From: Nocardia nova SH22a
Lineage (GTDB): Bacteria > Actinomycetota > Actinomycetes > Mycobacteriales > Mycobacteriaceae
Assembly: GCF_000523235.1 (NCBI RefSeq)
Contig: NZ_CP006850.1
Location: forward strand, 7,192,001-7,256,000
Length of the DNA stretch: 64,000 nt
Direction of reading: 5' to 3'
This document shows positions 8,138 to 16,818 of the stretch, piece after piece; the stretch's first letter is position 1, and each line of letters opens with the position of its first letter. A model generated the notes under the pieces. It was given only the letters and a program-made list of their open reading frames with translations. It was not told where the DNA came from and searched no databases. The position numbers were made by a program, and so were the translations under genes.

Positions 8138-9313
8138 TCATGGCCGGTGCGGCAATGTCAGCGCCGAATGAGCCGGGCGCTCGGTGACTCTCGGTGTGGA
8201 GCCGAGTTCACGGAGCCTGTTGTTACGTTGTTCGAGGGCCTGTGCCGTGCTGGGGAACAGTGCTGCGCTCCCCGTACCGACGAGCGCCTGATTGGCGGTC
8301 ACGAACTCGCGTAGATTGCGTTCGTAGGCGGCGAATGCCGCTGTGTGGTCGGGGTATTCGGCCAGCGCGTCGGCGAGTATGTACGCGCCGACCAGGGCGA
8401 GGCTGGAGCCCTGTCCGGTGAGGAACGACGGTGCGTACGCGGCGTCGCCCACGAGTGCTGTTCGGCCCCTGGACCATCCGGGCATACGGATCTGGCCGAC
8501 CACATCGAAGAACAGGTCATCCGCGTCGCGCATGGCGCCGACCATTGCGGGGACCTCCCAGCCCGCGTCGGCGAAGGCGGCGGCGACCAGGTTCCGCTGG
8601 ACTCCCGGGGACTGGAGAGGCGGTTCGGCGCGAGCGAAGTTCAGCAGCGCGTGCAGCTTGCCGCTGTTCCCGACCGCGTAGAGGGCCGCCGCCCGGCCCG
8701 GCGTACTCCACAGCACCACCTCGTCGGCGAGCCCGAAGGTGTTGGGCATGCTGAACCCGGCGAAGCAGTAGCCGAGGTAGTGATGGAACCGCTGTTCCGG
8801 ACCGAAGATCAGCCGACGAGTGCGCGAGTGCAGTCCGTCCGCGCCGAGTACGAGATCGAAGGTCCGACAGGTGCCGCTGTCGAAGGTGACGTCGATGCCG
8901 TGGTCGTGTTCGGCGAGTGCGGCGACGGAGTCATCGAACAGGAATTCCACCTCGTCGCGAACCGTGGCATACAGAGCACCACTCAGGTCTCCCCTGCCGA
9001 GTTCGAGATCTCCGTCCGCACCACCACCGACGATCCGCGGGTCGAGTGTGGCCACCGTGCTGCCGTCGGCGTCGAGGAAGGTGACCCGCTTCGTATCGAT
9101 ATGCGCCGCTTGCAGTTCCGGCAACAGACCCATCCGCCGGACGACCTCCACCGCCGTGCCGCGCACATCGATCGGATATCCACCGGCGCGTGGTGCGCTC
9201 GCTCGCTCGACAACCGTGACGTCGAATCCGTTGCGGCGCAGCCAGTATGCCGATGCCGTGCCCGCGATGCTCGCACCGGAGATCAGCACCGTACGTTTCG
9301 CGTGGACGTTCAT
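8138..9313 (-). CDS. FAD-dependent monooxygenase, TetX-like
   Basis: A 391-residue flavoprotein hydroxylase. The nucleotide-binding motif is the variant GASIAG (13-18), followed by ERASAPRAGGYPIDVRG, a pattern common in Tet(X)-like and related antibiotic-modifying enzymes. LVLGADGLHSRTR and LVGDAAYAPSFLTGQGSS are the second and third FAD motifs. Its ATG overlaps the stop of the upstream MFS exporter gene (ATGA), so the two are co-translated. Pairing of an inactivating oxygenase with a multidrug exporter suggests a resistance cassette. The actual drug is unknown. Confidence 0.88.
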   Translation of the reverse strand: MNVHAKRTVLISGASIAGTASAYWLRRNGFDVTVVERASAPRAGGYPIDVRGTAVEVVRRMGLLPELQAAHIDTKRVTFLDADGSTVATLDPRIVGGGADGDLELGRGDLSGALYATVRDEVEFLFDDSVAALAEHDHGIDVTFDSGTCRTFDLVLGADGLHSRTRRLIFGPEQRFHHYLGYCFAGFSMPNTFGLADEVVLWSTPGRAAALYAVGNSGKLHALLNFARAEPPLQSPGVQRNLVAAAFADAGWEVPAMVGAMRDADDLFFDVVGQIRMPGWSRGRTALVGDAAYAPSFLTGQGSSLALVGAYILADALAEYPDHTAAFAAYERNLREFVTANQALVGTGSAALFPSTAQALEQRNNRLRELGSTPRVTERPAHSALTLPHRP

Positions 9314-10704
9314 ACCCGAACCTCGTTCTTCGTGAAGCGGACGATGAACAGAGCCGTCGCGGTGATGACGCCCGCTGCGATGAAACCCGTGACGAACGCC
9401 GATTCCGCCGGATGGTCCGAACCGGGCGGCGTCGAAGCGGTGAGAATCGCCCCGTTCACCTGAACGCCGACCGCGGTGCCGATCACGCGAGTCACCATGA
9501 GCAGGCTGGTGGCGATGCCGGTGTCACCCTGATCGACGGCGGTGGCGGTGCCCGCGAGCAATGCCGTGGTACCGGCCCCGGCGGCGAGTGAGACCAGTGC
9601 CTTCGCCACGATCACATGCCAGAGCGTGTCGTGCAGAAGTCCCAGTGCGATCAGCGCACCGCCGGCGACAGCGATTCCCGCGAAGACCACCGCGCGGGCA
9701 CCGAAGCGCCGCGTCGCGACCCCGGCGATGGGCCCGGCCACGGTACCGGCGATGGCGGCGGGCATCAGAAACCTGCCGATTTCTGTGGTGTCGGCACCGA
9801 ATCCGTATGTGCCCGCGTCTGTTCCGAACAGCTGCGGTACGAGAAAGATCGCCGCGGCGGAACCGACGGAGATGAGGAAGGTGAGTGCGCACGCGCGCCA
9901 CATGGCGGGCATCGCCAGCATCCGCAGATCGACCATGGGCGCGGTCGTCGTCCGCTCGACGGTGACCCATCCGATTCCGAGCATCACCACGACCACGACG
10001 ACGAGGGCGATCACCGGTAACGACGTTCCGGCACCGCTCGCGATCTCCAGCCCGACCATGAGCGCCACCAGCGCGGCGCCGAACAGGGCCATGCCCAGCC
10101 AGTCGATGCCCGCGTCCGACCGATGCGGCGGATCGTGCGGCACCAGCCGGTGCACGACCAGTGTCGCCAGCGCCATCACCAGCGTCGGCAGCACGAACAT
10201 CCAGTGCCACGACAGGGCGTGCGCGACCGGACCGGCCATCAGCATTCCGACCAGGCCGCCGCCCACGAACAGCCCGGCGACCACTCCGATCGCGACCTGC
10301 GACGCACCCTGCGGAAGGTACTTGCGCACCAGGATGAACGACAGCGGCAGCGCTCCGATCATCGCGCCCTGCAGCACCTGACCGAGCAGCAGCACCGGCA
10401 GATTCGGTGCGAGGCCGGATATCGATCCGCCCACCGCTACCACCGTCATCACCCGCACCAGGACTCGCTTTCCGCCGTAGCGGTCACCGAGCGTTCCGGC
10501 GATGGGCGTGATCACCGCGCCGGTGATCAGCATCATGATGCTCACCAATGCGCCTGCGCCCGGGCCGATTCCCAGTTCGCGTTGCAGCAGCGGCAGCGCC
10601 GGATCCACGACCGACTGCAACGTTCCGGCCGCGAGCGCCAAGATCCCGAGCGCGCCGACCGCCGGTCTTCCGATGCGCGCCGTCACAGGCGATGTCTCTG
10701 TCAT
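9310..10704 (-). CDS. MFS multidrug exporter (DHA2/EmrB-like)
   Basis: A 464-residue major facilitator with about 13-14 hydrophobic helices, a length typical of DHA2 drug:proton antiporters. The cytoplasmic loop motif GDRYGGKRVLV (motif A-like) follows the second helix. It is the first gene of a two-gene operon with the TetX-like monooxygenase and is divergent from a TetR gene 79 bases away, with a 25-bp operator between them. It probably exports a compound sensed by that TetR. Confidence 0.9.
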   Translation of the reverse strand: MTETSPVTARIGRPAVGALGILALAAGTLQSVVDPALPLLQRELGIGPGAGALVSIMMLITGAVITPIAGTLGDRYGGKRVLVRVMTVVAVGGSISGLAPNLPVLLLGQVLQGAMIGALPLSFILVRKYLPQGASQVAIGVVAGLFVGGGLVGMLMAGPVAHALSWHWMFVLPTLVMALATLVVHRLVPHDPPHRSDAGIDWLGMALFGAALVALMVGLEIASGAGTSLPVIALVVVVVVMLGIGWVTVERTTTAPMVDLRMLAMPAMWRACALTFLISVGSAAAIFLVPQLFGTDAGTYGFGADTTEIGRFLMPAAIAGTVAGPIAGVATRRFGARAVVFAGIAVAGGALIALGLLHDTLWHVIVAKALVSLAAGAGTTALLAGTATAVDQGDTGIATSLLMVTRVIGTAVGVQVNGAILTASTPPGSDHPAESAFVTGFIAAGVITATALFIVRFTKNEVRV

Positions 10705-10742
10705 ATCCGACCCTCCCGCTGGCCTTGCGTCATCGCCTCAAA

Positions 10743-10767
10743 GCTACACTACACCGTGCAGTGTAGC
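10743..10767. promoter_or_regulatory. 25-bp palindromic TetR operator
   Basis: GCTACACT and AGTGTAGC are perfect 8-bp arms around ACACCGTGC, which is itself nearly symmetrical (CAC/GTG). Only positions 9 and 17 (an A/C pair) and the centre break the dyad. It lies between the divergent MFS and TetR starts, the expected location for dual control. Confidence 0.75.
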
Positions 10768-10783
10768 GAGTTAGGATCAGCGC

Positions 10784-11413
10784 ATGCCGACTACGAAGAC
10801 AGTGCGGGAGGGGTCTGCGCCGAAACGGGCCGCCATTCTTTCGGCGGCCCGCGCGTTGTTTCTCAGCGCTGGTTTCGACCGCACCAGCGTCGACGCGGTC
10901 GCGGCTCGGGCGCAGGTGTCGAAGCGGACCGTCTACGACTATTTCGGCGACAAGCAGACATTGGGGCGAGCCGTCATCGAGACCACCGCCGAGTCGTTGC
11001 TCACCACGGTCCGGCGCACACTGGACGAGACGCTGACCGACGTCACCGCGGCCGATCAACTGGAAGACGCCCTCATCACGTTCTCGACGCGGATCACGAC
11101 CGACATGCTCGATTCGGAGGAGTACAGCGCGCTGCAGCGGCTCGTCCACAACGAGTCCACCGAACAGTTGCGCCCGGGCAACCCGCTGGCCGATGTGCCG
11201 GAGGAGGCGCTGGGCCAGCGTTTCGCCGCGTTGGCTCGCATGGGCTTGCTCGACATCACCGATGCGCGACTGGCGGCAGACCACTTCCTGGCGCTGACCT
11301 TCGGCGTAGCGCTGAGCAGGCTGGGGTCGGTGAACGCGACCGAAGACACCCGGGTCCAGCCCCTCATCGCCGAGGGCGTGCGCACATTTCTCCGGGCGTA
11401 CCGATCAGGCTGA
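10784..11413 (+). CDS. TetR family regulator of the MFS/monooxygenase operon
   Basis: A 209-residue TetR-type repressor with HTH at about 15-61 (VDAVAARAQVSKRTVYDYFGDK). The C-terminal half resembles AefR-like ligand-binding domains. The ATG at 10784 is 16 bases after the palindromic operator, so autoregulation is likely. It probably responds to the molecule handled by the divergent exporter and oxygenase. Confidence 0.87.
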   Translation: MPTTKTVREGSAPKRAAILSAARALFLSAGFDRTSVDAVAARAQVSKRTVYDYFGDKQTLGRAVIETTAESLLTTVRRTLDETLTDVTAADQLEDALITFSTRITTDMLDSEEYSALQRLVHNESTEQLRPGNPLADVPEEALGQRFAALARMGLLDITDARLAADHFLALTFGVALSRLGSVNATEDTRVQPLIAEGVRTFLRAYRSG

Positions 11414-11458
11414 CGGGCCCGCTCTCCGGGAGTCGGCGGCTGTCCTAGAGTCGCACCC

Positions 11459-12172
11459 ATGGACCCGCTGAACATCGCCGAGTCGGACCGCATTGCGGCA
11501 CTGCTGGATGCGGAGGCCAAAGCAGTGACATTGTTCGAGGAAGTGACAGAGCGCGGCATCATCGCGCCGGGGGCGCGCGAGTCCGAGGTCAGCGATGCCG
11601 TACGCGATCTGGCCGCCGACATGTTCGGCACGAACCGGTTCTGGCACAAGCGCATTGTGCGTTCCGGGGCCAATACCCTCGAGCCGTACTCCGCGAACCC
11701 ACCGGACCGGGTCATCGGCGAAGACGACATCTGTTTCCTGGACTTCGGACCGGTGTTCGCCGAATGGGAAGCCGATTTCGGCCGCACCTACGTCCTCGGT
11801 GACGACCCTGCCAAACTCGCACTGCGCGACGCGTTGGAACCGCTGTGGTATCAGGGGCGCGACTATTTCGACGCCCACCCCGACATCACCGGCGAACAGC
11901 TCTACGCCTGGGTCACCGAGGAAGCGGTCGCACAGGGATGGGAGTTCACCGCCGCCATCGCGGGGCATCTGGTCGGGGAATTCCCGCACAAGCAGATCTC
12001 CGGAAAGGCCGTCACCTCCTATATCGCCCCCGGATCGACGACACCGATGCGCCGCCTCGACCCCACCGGCCGAGCCTGCCACTGGATCCTCGAAATCCAC
12101 TTGATCGACCGCCGCCGCAATATCGGCGGCTTCCTCGAACAGTTGCTCGATGTGCGGCCACCCTCGCGGTGA
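11459..12172 (+). CDS. M24 family metallopeptidase (aminopeptidase P-like)
   Basis: A 237-residue pita-bread-fold protein. All five expected metal ligands are visible: Asp95 (FLDFGP), Asp106 (ADFGRT), His170 (AGHLVGEFPH), Glu212 (WILEIHL) and Glu227 (GGFLEQ). It is shorter than full Xaa-Pro peptidases and lacks the creatinase N-domain, so it is a stand-alone catalytic domain. The substrate could be a proline peptide or a small amide. It starts at ATG 11459, 45 bases after the TetR gene, so read-through is possible. It converges with the P450 gene. Confidence 0.85.
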   Translation: MDPLNIAESDRIAALLDAEAKAVTLFEEVTERGIIAPGARESEVSDAVRDLAADMFGTNRFWHKRIVRSGANTLEPYSANPPDRVIGEDDICFLDFGPVFAEWEADFGRTYVLGDDPAKLALRDALEPLWYQGRDYFDAHPDITGEQLYAWVTEEAVAQGWEFTAAIAGHLVGEFPHKQISGKAVTSYIAPGSTTPMRRLDPTGRACHWILEIHLIDRRRNIGGFLEQLLDVRPPSR

Positions 12173-12312
12173 CACATCGGATGACGACGTGCTCGGACAG
12201 GAACGTCTCCTGCACGTGAACCCTGCGCTTTCCCTGTCCGACTAGACCGCGACGGCGATGAAAAAGAGTTCCGCAGCCGAAATCCGATGCAGCGCTTCGA
12301 GCTGTCCGCACG

Positions 12313-13524
12313 TCATCGAGGTTCCAGCCGCACAGACAGGTGTTCGAGTCGGCGGAAGGTGACGCTGCGCCGCCAGACCGGATCCGATTCGGCGGCCAGC
12401 GCGAGTTTCGGGTAGCGGTCGAGCAGCCGACGCAGGGCGATGCGGGTCTCGAGGCGGGCGAGCCGGGCACCCAGGCAGTAGTGGACTCCGTACCCGAAAG
12501 CTAAGTGGCGGTTGGGCTTACGGCCGGGGTCGAACGTCTCGGCGGTGACATGCAGGGCCGGGTCGTGATGGGCCGCCAACAACGACACCATGATCCATTC
12601 GCCGGGCCGAATATCCTGTCCGGCCAGTTGTAGCGGCTCGTGCGCCACGCGCAGGGTCGTGGCGGGCAGTGGCGGATCGTGCCGCAGGGTCTCGTCGATG
12701 ACGGCGTCGAGCCGGGCGGGATCGTCATGGACGCGGTCGAGTTCGCCGGGGTGATGCAGCAACCGATACACGGTGCTGGCGATCAGGCTGGTGGTGGTCT
12801 CGTGGCCGGCGATCAACAGCAAGGCGATCGTCGAGAGGGCCTCGCTGATGCTGAGTTCGCGGCGACGCATCTGAGCTGCGACTGCGCCGAGTAGGTCCTC
12901 CCGGGGGCGGACTGCTCGTCCGATGAGCCGGGGAAGGATGAATCGCGTGAAATCGATTGCCGCCACGCGGAGCTCATCGGGATCGGCGACGAGTACGTCG
13001 CTGAGCACGCTGCTGGCGCGGCCGATTCGGTCGAGGTGTCGCTCGGGTAGGGACAGGATGTGGCAGAGCAGACCGATCGGCAGCGGAAAGGCCAGTGCGG
13101 TGACGATGTCGACCGGGCTGCCGGGATCCATATCGTCGACCAGATGAGCGGCGCGGTTGTCGAGCCACGGTTCCAACGCCTCGACCGCGCGTGGGGTGAA
13201 TGCCTCCGCCACCGATCCCCGCAGCCTCGAATGGCCGGGCGGATCGGTGCCGAGCATATGGGTGGTCACCTGGCGAGCCGCAGCTCGGCGAAGCCGAGCG
13301 GCGACCGAGTCGGGGCGCGCGGTGCCGCCGATCATGGTGTCCGGATTCTTCGCGATCGCCGGGTCGACCAGTGCTGTGCGGGCCAGTTCGTAACCGGTGA
13401 TCAGCCAGCCCTCGGTGCCCGAATCGGAGACGAAACGGTGGATCGGCGCGGCCGCGGCCCACCGCGCCGCGGCCGCGTGCGGGTCCCGGAAGTAGGTGTC
13501 GTCGAAGCGCACGATCGTGGTCAT
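12313..13524 (-). CDS. Cytochrome P450
   Basis: A 403-residue soluble bacterial P450. The I-helix motif AGHETTT (near 238), the ExxR of ETLR (near 278) and the haem-binding loop HLAFGYGVHYCLGARLA, with proximal Cys350, are all present. It needs ferredoxin and reductase partners that are not in the neighbourhood. ATG 13524 follows an AGAAAG ribosome site. It is divergent from the Rv3651-like frameshifted gene. The substrate is unknown; macrolide- or fatty-acid-type bacterial P450s are of this size. Confidence 0.93.
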   Translation of the reverse strand: MTTIVRFDDTYFRDPHAAAARWAAAAPIHRFVSDSGTEGWLITGYELARTALVDPAIAKNPDTMIGGTARPDSVAARLRRAAARQVTTHMLGTDPPGHSRLRGSVAEAFTPRAVEALEPWLDNRAAHLVDDMDPGSPVDIVTALAFPLPIGLLCHILSLPERHLDRIGRASSVLSDVLVADPDELRVAAIDFTRFILPRLIGRAVRPREDLLGAVAAQMRRRELSISEALSTIALLLIAGHETTTSLIASTVYRLLHHPGELDRVHDDPARLDAVIDETLRHDPPLPATTLRVAHEPLQLAGQDIRPGEWIMVSLLAAHHDPALHVTAETFDPGRKPNRHLAFGYGVHYCLGARLARLETRIALRRLLDRYPKLALAAESDPVWRRSVTFRRLEHLSVRLEPR

Positions 13525-13625
13525 CGCCGTTCTTTCTACCCGATATCTCCCGGCCTCCGCTGGCCACGCGACAGTGGTTGTGCCACGATCGGTCGGGTAG
13601 AGGGAAACCGAGCGGGGGGCACGGG

Positions 13626-14641
13626 ATGGACAGCGATCGCAATGGTCCGGGCTGGCTGCTGATCGAAACCTTCGGGTGGCCGAAACAGCGACCGACAGTA
13701 GTCAATTGGGGTGGACGCCCGCGGGAATTCGTTCCATTGGACAAACCGTTGCGCAATGCCGCCGACCGGGTTCGTCGTGCCGTCGGGGCCGTCGCGGAAT
13801 CTGGTGCGGCCTTGTCGGTCTGTGCGGCCGGACATCGGGTGGAGACGGTGCCGCACATCGTCGACGGGCGCTTGCACGGCGTTCAAGCTGGGCCGGAAAG
13901 GAATCCGACGAGATACCGCCACGCCCGATCGCGGGCAGTTGGTGGATAGATCTCACCGATCTGACGGCGCTGGGTAGCCCGGAATGGGCCGAAATGGCAG
14001 ACATACCACCGGAATTCCGCGGACAACCCCGCAGCCTGGCGGCGATGTTCGCGCAGGTGACCACCGACGCTCGGGAGTCACTGGCCATCAAGCGCATCGT
14101 CCTCGCGGAGCCCGGTACCACCCACCAGGGCATCTGGACCGTCTCTCGGCGCGATGGGTCGGAGTTCCGCTCCCACTTCTCCTGTCGCATCTTCGCCGAG
14201 GCGCGGCCGGGTGAACCGGACCGGCGTGTCGCCCGTGGCATCAGTCAGGAAGTCGCCATGCCGCGGCGCGGTGAGCCCGAACCCATCGTGCTTCTCGAGC
14301 ACAAGCTGCTCGAATCCAGTACTCGCCCAGGAGAGTTCCGGGCTTTGATCAATCTGCAGAACCTGCGTTTGATCCGCTGGGTACACGGGTCCGCGGTTCC
14401 TGAGCGGATCGCCTGGCAGGGTGGTGCGGGTGAACCGGAACCGATGGTGCACCCGGAGGACCGACGCGTCATGATCGATATGGCCAAAGGGCTGGACCGC
14501 TCGTCGACGGCGGGCACTCTGCGCGTCCGAGGTGTCGACGGCGATTGGATTCGAATCGATGCCACGGCGAATCTGGTTGCGCTCGAACGTGATGTCACGG
14601 CGGCACTGGTGATGTTCACGCTCGCAGAACTCGACACCTGA
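13626..14641 (+). pseudogene. Rv3651-like (DUF5593/PAS) protein gene with a frameshift
   Basis: The reading frame from ATG 13626 encodes an N-terminal domain (GWLLIETFGWPKQRPTVVNW) up to about 13886. The homologous-looking continuation (WAGKESDEIPPRPIAGSWW onward to 14641) is in another frame. Two bases at 13887-13888 separate the frames, so one missing base restores a continuous protein of about 338 residues reading VQ-x-WAGKES. The C-terminal two thirds look like tandem PAS-type folds (HPEDRRVMIDMAKGLDRSS). I matched it from memory to the mycobacterial Rv3651-like family, of unknown sensory role. It is either a real null mutation or a sequencing error. Confidence 0.68.
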
Positions 14642-14997
14642 ACAATCTCGGTATTTTTCGTTAGAATCGCGGCTGCCCGATCCTTCGGGCTTCCGGCGGC
14701 GGCCGCGCTTCGGCCACGCATGGCAGCACCTCGCACAGTCCTCGTGCGGGATGTTCATTCCTGCTGCCCTGAAGAAGCCGCTCATGCGAACCGACCTCAT
14801 CCTCGGATCCTCGCCCGGCAGAGATCTGCCGTGCTCTCCACATTCATCGACCGCGTCGACTCCCGAACAGTAGTTCGGAGTGGTACTCCGACTCGAGCGT
14901 GGAGGGGACGAGTCGGAGTACCACTCGGGAATATTGAGGGGAGAATACGGTGAACACGTATCACATTGCGTGCGAGCGGCTGTCATCATGGCGAGGG
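14642..14997. other. 356-bp gap without a convincing gene
   Basis: This space lies between the stop of the frameshifted PAS gene and the stop of the aminoglycoside-kinase-like gene, so the two genes converge on it. I see no credible coding frame. Its main content is the 18-bp perfect inverted repeat described separately. Confidence 0.6.
14878..14926. repeat. 18-bp perfect inverted repeat with 13-base loop
   Basis: GAGTGGTACTCCGACTCG at 14878-14895 is exactly complementary to 14909-14926. The left arm also lies within a smaller dyad, TCGGAGT-GGT-ACTCCGA (14875-14891), and the right arm carries a degenerate version of it. No T-run follows on either strand, so it is not a classic terminator. 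It may be a paired operator, a bidirectional transcription barrier or a palindromic repeat element. Confidence 0.7.
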
Positions 14998-15915
14998 TCA
15001 CCTGCCCGTCCATCTCGGCATGATCGCCTCTGCGATCGCCCGCTGCCGCGACGACATACCCGGCTCGCCGTCCTCCAAGTCCCACAGTGTGTTCTGTAGT
15101 GCCCGGCCCAGCGTCCAGCCCGCCGCGCGCCTGCGATCGAGGCTCAGCATCTCGGTCATCAGGTCGAATCGGTACCGGACTGCGCGCGCTACGTCGCCGC
15201 TGGCCGCGATGTCATCCCAGCGATTGTCCAGAGCGGGCATCAAATCGAATCCCGGGTCGCCCGCCAGCGGCTTCGGGTCTATGGCGAGCCAGGGCTCGCG
15301 GTCGGCGGCAAGTACGTTGTCGTAGTGCAGGTCCCAGTGCAGTAGGCGGTCACCGGGCTCATCCACCAGGTCGGCGACCGCCGCGGCGCAGTCGAGCACC
15401 AGCCGTCGTTCGTCGTCCGGGAGCAGCCGAGCCGCTTCCCGGACATCCGCGAGCATCGCGCGGGCGATGCCCTCCAGGCTGCGGATCCCTTGCGGGGCAG
15501 GGTGAGTGACGAGGCGCGCCAGGAGAGCGGTCAGCGATTTCAGTGCTTCGACATCATCGGCAACCGAGGACAGCGAGCGAGGTCGCAGGCGTTCGAGCAG
15601 CATGACGCCCGTTGCGTCGTCGGCGTCCAGCAGCCGGACCGCGCCGTCACCCGCCCACGCGCGCAAGCCGATCGGCTCGCTCTCGGTCTCCTCGTCCAGG
15701 ATCTGGAGCTTCAGAGCGGCGGGCGTGCCGTCGGCGCGTACGACCGGCAGGACCAGCGACGCCATACCGTGCAATGCGGGCCCGTCCCGGCGGAGTTCCC
15801 ATTCGGTCAGATACCGGGCGGCCTGGTCGGGTAGACCGGCGATGAACTCGCGGCCCGCCTCGCCGTTGTACCGGAGCTGCGCTTCGGCCAGCTCCGCGGG
15901 AACCTCGATGGTCAC
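14998..15915 (-). CDS. Aminoglycoside/hydroxyurea phosphotransferase-like kinase (APH(6)-type)
   Basis: A 305-residue kinase-fold protein of the family that holds streptomycin 6-phosphotransferases and hydroxyurea kinase. Lys69 (AALKL) is the likely ATP-binding lysine; the Brenner motif HWDLHYDN gives His193, Asp195 and Asn200; and Asp213 (AIDPKPLAGDPGFDL) is the metal-binding Asp. I chose GTG 15915 because AGGAGG lies five bases upstream; the longer in-frame starts at 15954 and 15978 have poorer sites. A paralogue lies at 42770-43663. It might confer streptomycin-type resistance, but house-keeping members also occur. Confidence 0.85.
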   Translation of the reverse strand: MTIEVPAELAEAQLRYNGEAGREFIAGLPDQAARYLTEWELRRDGPALHGMASLVLPVVRADGTPAALKLQILDEETESEPIGLRAWAGDGAVRLLDADDATGVMLLERLRPRSLSSVADDVEALKSLTALLARLVTHPAPQGIRSLEGIARAMLADVREAARLLPDDERRLVLDCAAAVADLVDEPGDRLLHWDLHYDNVLAADREPWLAIDPKPLAGDPGFDLMPALDNRWDDIAASGDVARAVRYRFDLMTEMLSLDRRRAAGWTLGRALQNTLWDLEDGEPGMSSRQRAIAEAIMPRWTGR

Positions 15916-16075
15916 CTCGTCCTCCTGATACCGGTGCGGATCAACATGATTCATCCACGGCAGGGCGGAATTCGCCAACTGCCCTCGGATGCCCGGCGCC
16001 GAACCGCGGGTGAAGTTCGGCCTCGAATGCGCGATCGATGTCGGATCCCTTCGAACACAAACTGTTTCGTCGACC

Positions 16076-16789
16076 CTACGAGGCGATCGCTTCGGCGAGG
16101 TTGTCCAGCAACTGATTCCAGCCGGGACGTATACCCGCCATGGCCGGTTCGGAACCCGGGGTCGGGTCGGAGAGGTCGATTCGAAGTTCCAGGCGGGTGC
16201 CGTCGGCGGTACCGGTCAGCCGGAGGTCGTGTTCGGCTCCGAACAGCGGCGCACCGTTGCCGTCCAGTGGTGCGAGCTGAAACCGGAGCCGTTCGGGCGG
16301 CACGACATCGAGATAGCGTCCGGCACTGCGATACACCGCGCCGTCGCCCTCCCGCAGCGCGATCGACAGGGCGCCCCCGGTCACCGCCTGCGCGACACAG
16401 TCGGCGACCTCGAAATGCGCGGGATGCCACCAGCGGCGCACCAGATCGGCCGAAGTCCACCACTCCCACACCGTCGCCACGGGCGCCGGCAGGATCCGCT
16501 CGAATTCGTGGGTCCGCAACGGCTCGGCCGCGATGGCCGCACGGTAATCCGCGAGCACCGATTCCGACGGATGGTCGGCCTCGAATCCGGCCAGCCACTC
16601 CCGCAACTCTCGCAGCGGACCCCGGCGCAGAGCGTAGATGCGGCGCTGTCCGAGCGGTTCCATCACCACGAGACCGGCGCGTTCGAGCGCCTGAAGATGC
16701 TTCGTCGTCTGCGGTTGACGCAGGTCGAGCGCGGTGGCGATCTCGCCGACCGGGCGCGGCGCGGTGTTCAGCAACTCGACGATCCGCAT
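16076..16789 (-). CDS. ArsR-HTH/SRPBCC (AHSA1) fusion protein, probably N-terminally truncated
   Basis: An ArsR-type winged helix (about 1-75; IATALDLRQPQTTKHLQALERAGLV) is fused to an AHSA1/SRPBCC lipid-binding-fold domain (about 90-237; FERILPAPVATVWEWWT, GAEHDLRLTGTADGTRLEL). The only good start is ATG 16789, which lies inside the first HTH helix. The same frame continues upstream with clearly homologous residues, TALFAALAEPNR, to about 16826, and then loses similarity without reaching a start codon. The 5' end thus seems to be missing at a junction shared with the facing SRPBCC gene. Confidence 0.78.
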   Translation of the reverse strand: MRIVELLNTAPRPVGEIATALDLRQPQTTKHLQALERAGLVVMEPLGQRRIYALRRGPLRELREWLAGFEADHPSESVLADYRAAIAAEPLRTHEFERILPAPVATVWEWWTSADLVRRWWHPAHFEVADCVAQAVTGGALSIALREGDGAVYRSAGRYLDVVPPERLRFQLAPLDGNGAPLFGAEHDLRLTGTADGTRLELRIDLSDPTPGSEPAMAGIRPGWNQLLDNLAEAIAS

Positions 16790-16818
16790 GCGGTTGGGTT
16801 CGGCCAGTGCGGCGAAGA

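Noticed and set aside
12194..12240. CGGACAGG/CCTGTCCG inverted repeat as a terminator
   Set aside because: The arms are 31 bases apart and no T-run follows; too weak to call, although it lies between convergent M24 and P450 genes.
14945..15100. Short plus-strand ORF from GTG 14950
   Set aside because: About 50 codons, antisense to the 3' end of the kinase gene, Arg/Pro-rich, without homology I recognise.
15934..16818. Upstream extension of the SRPBCC frame to 15934
   Set aside because: The added residues are Arg/Pro-rich and antisense to the ArsR-SRPBCC gene; no coding signal is visible.
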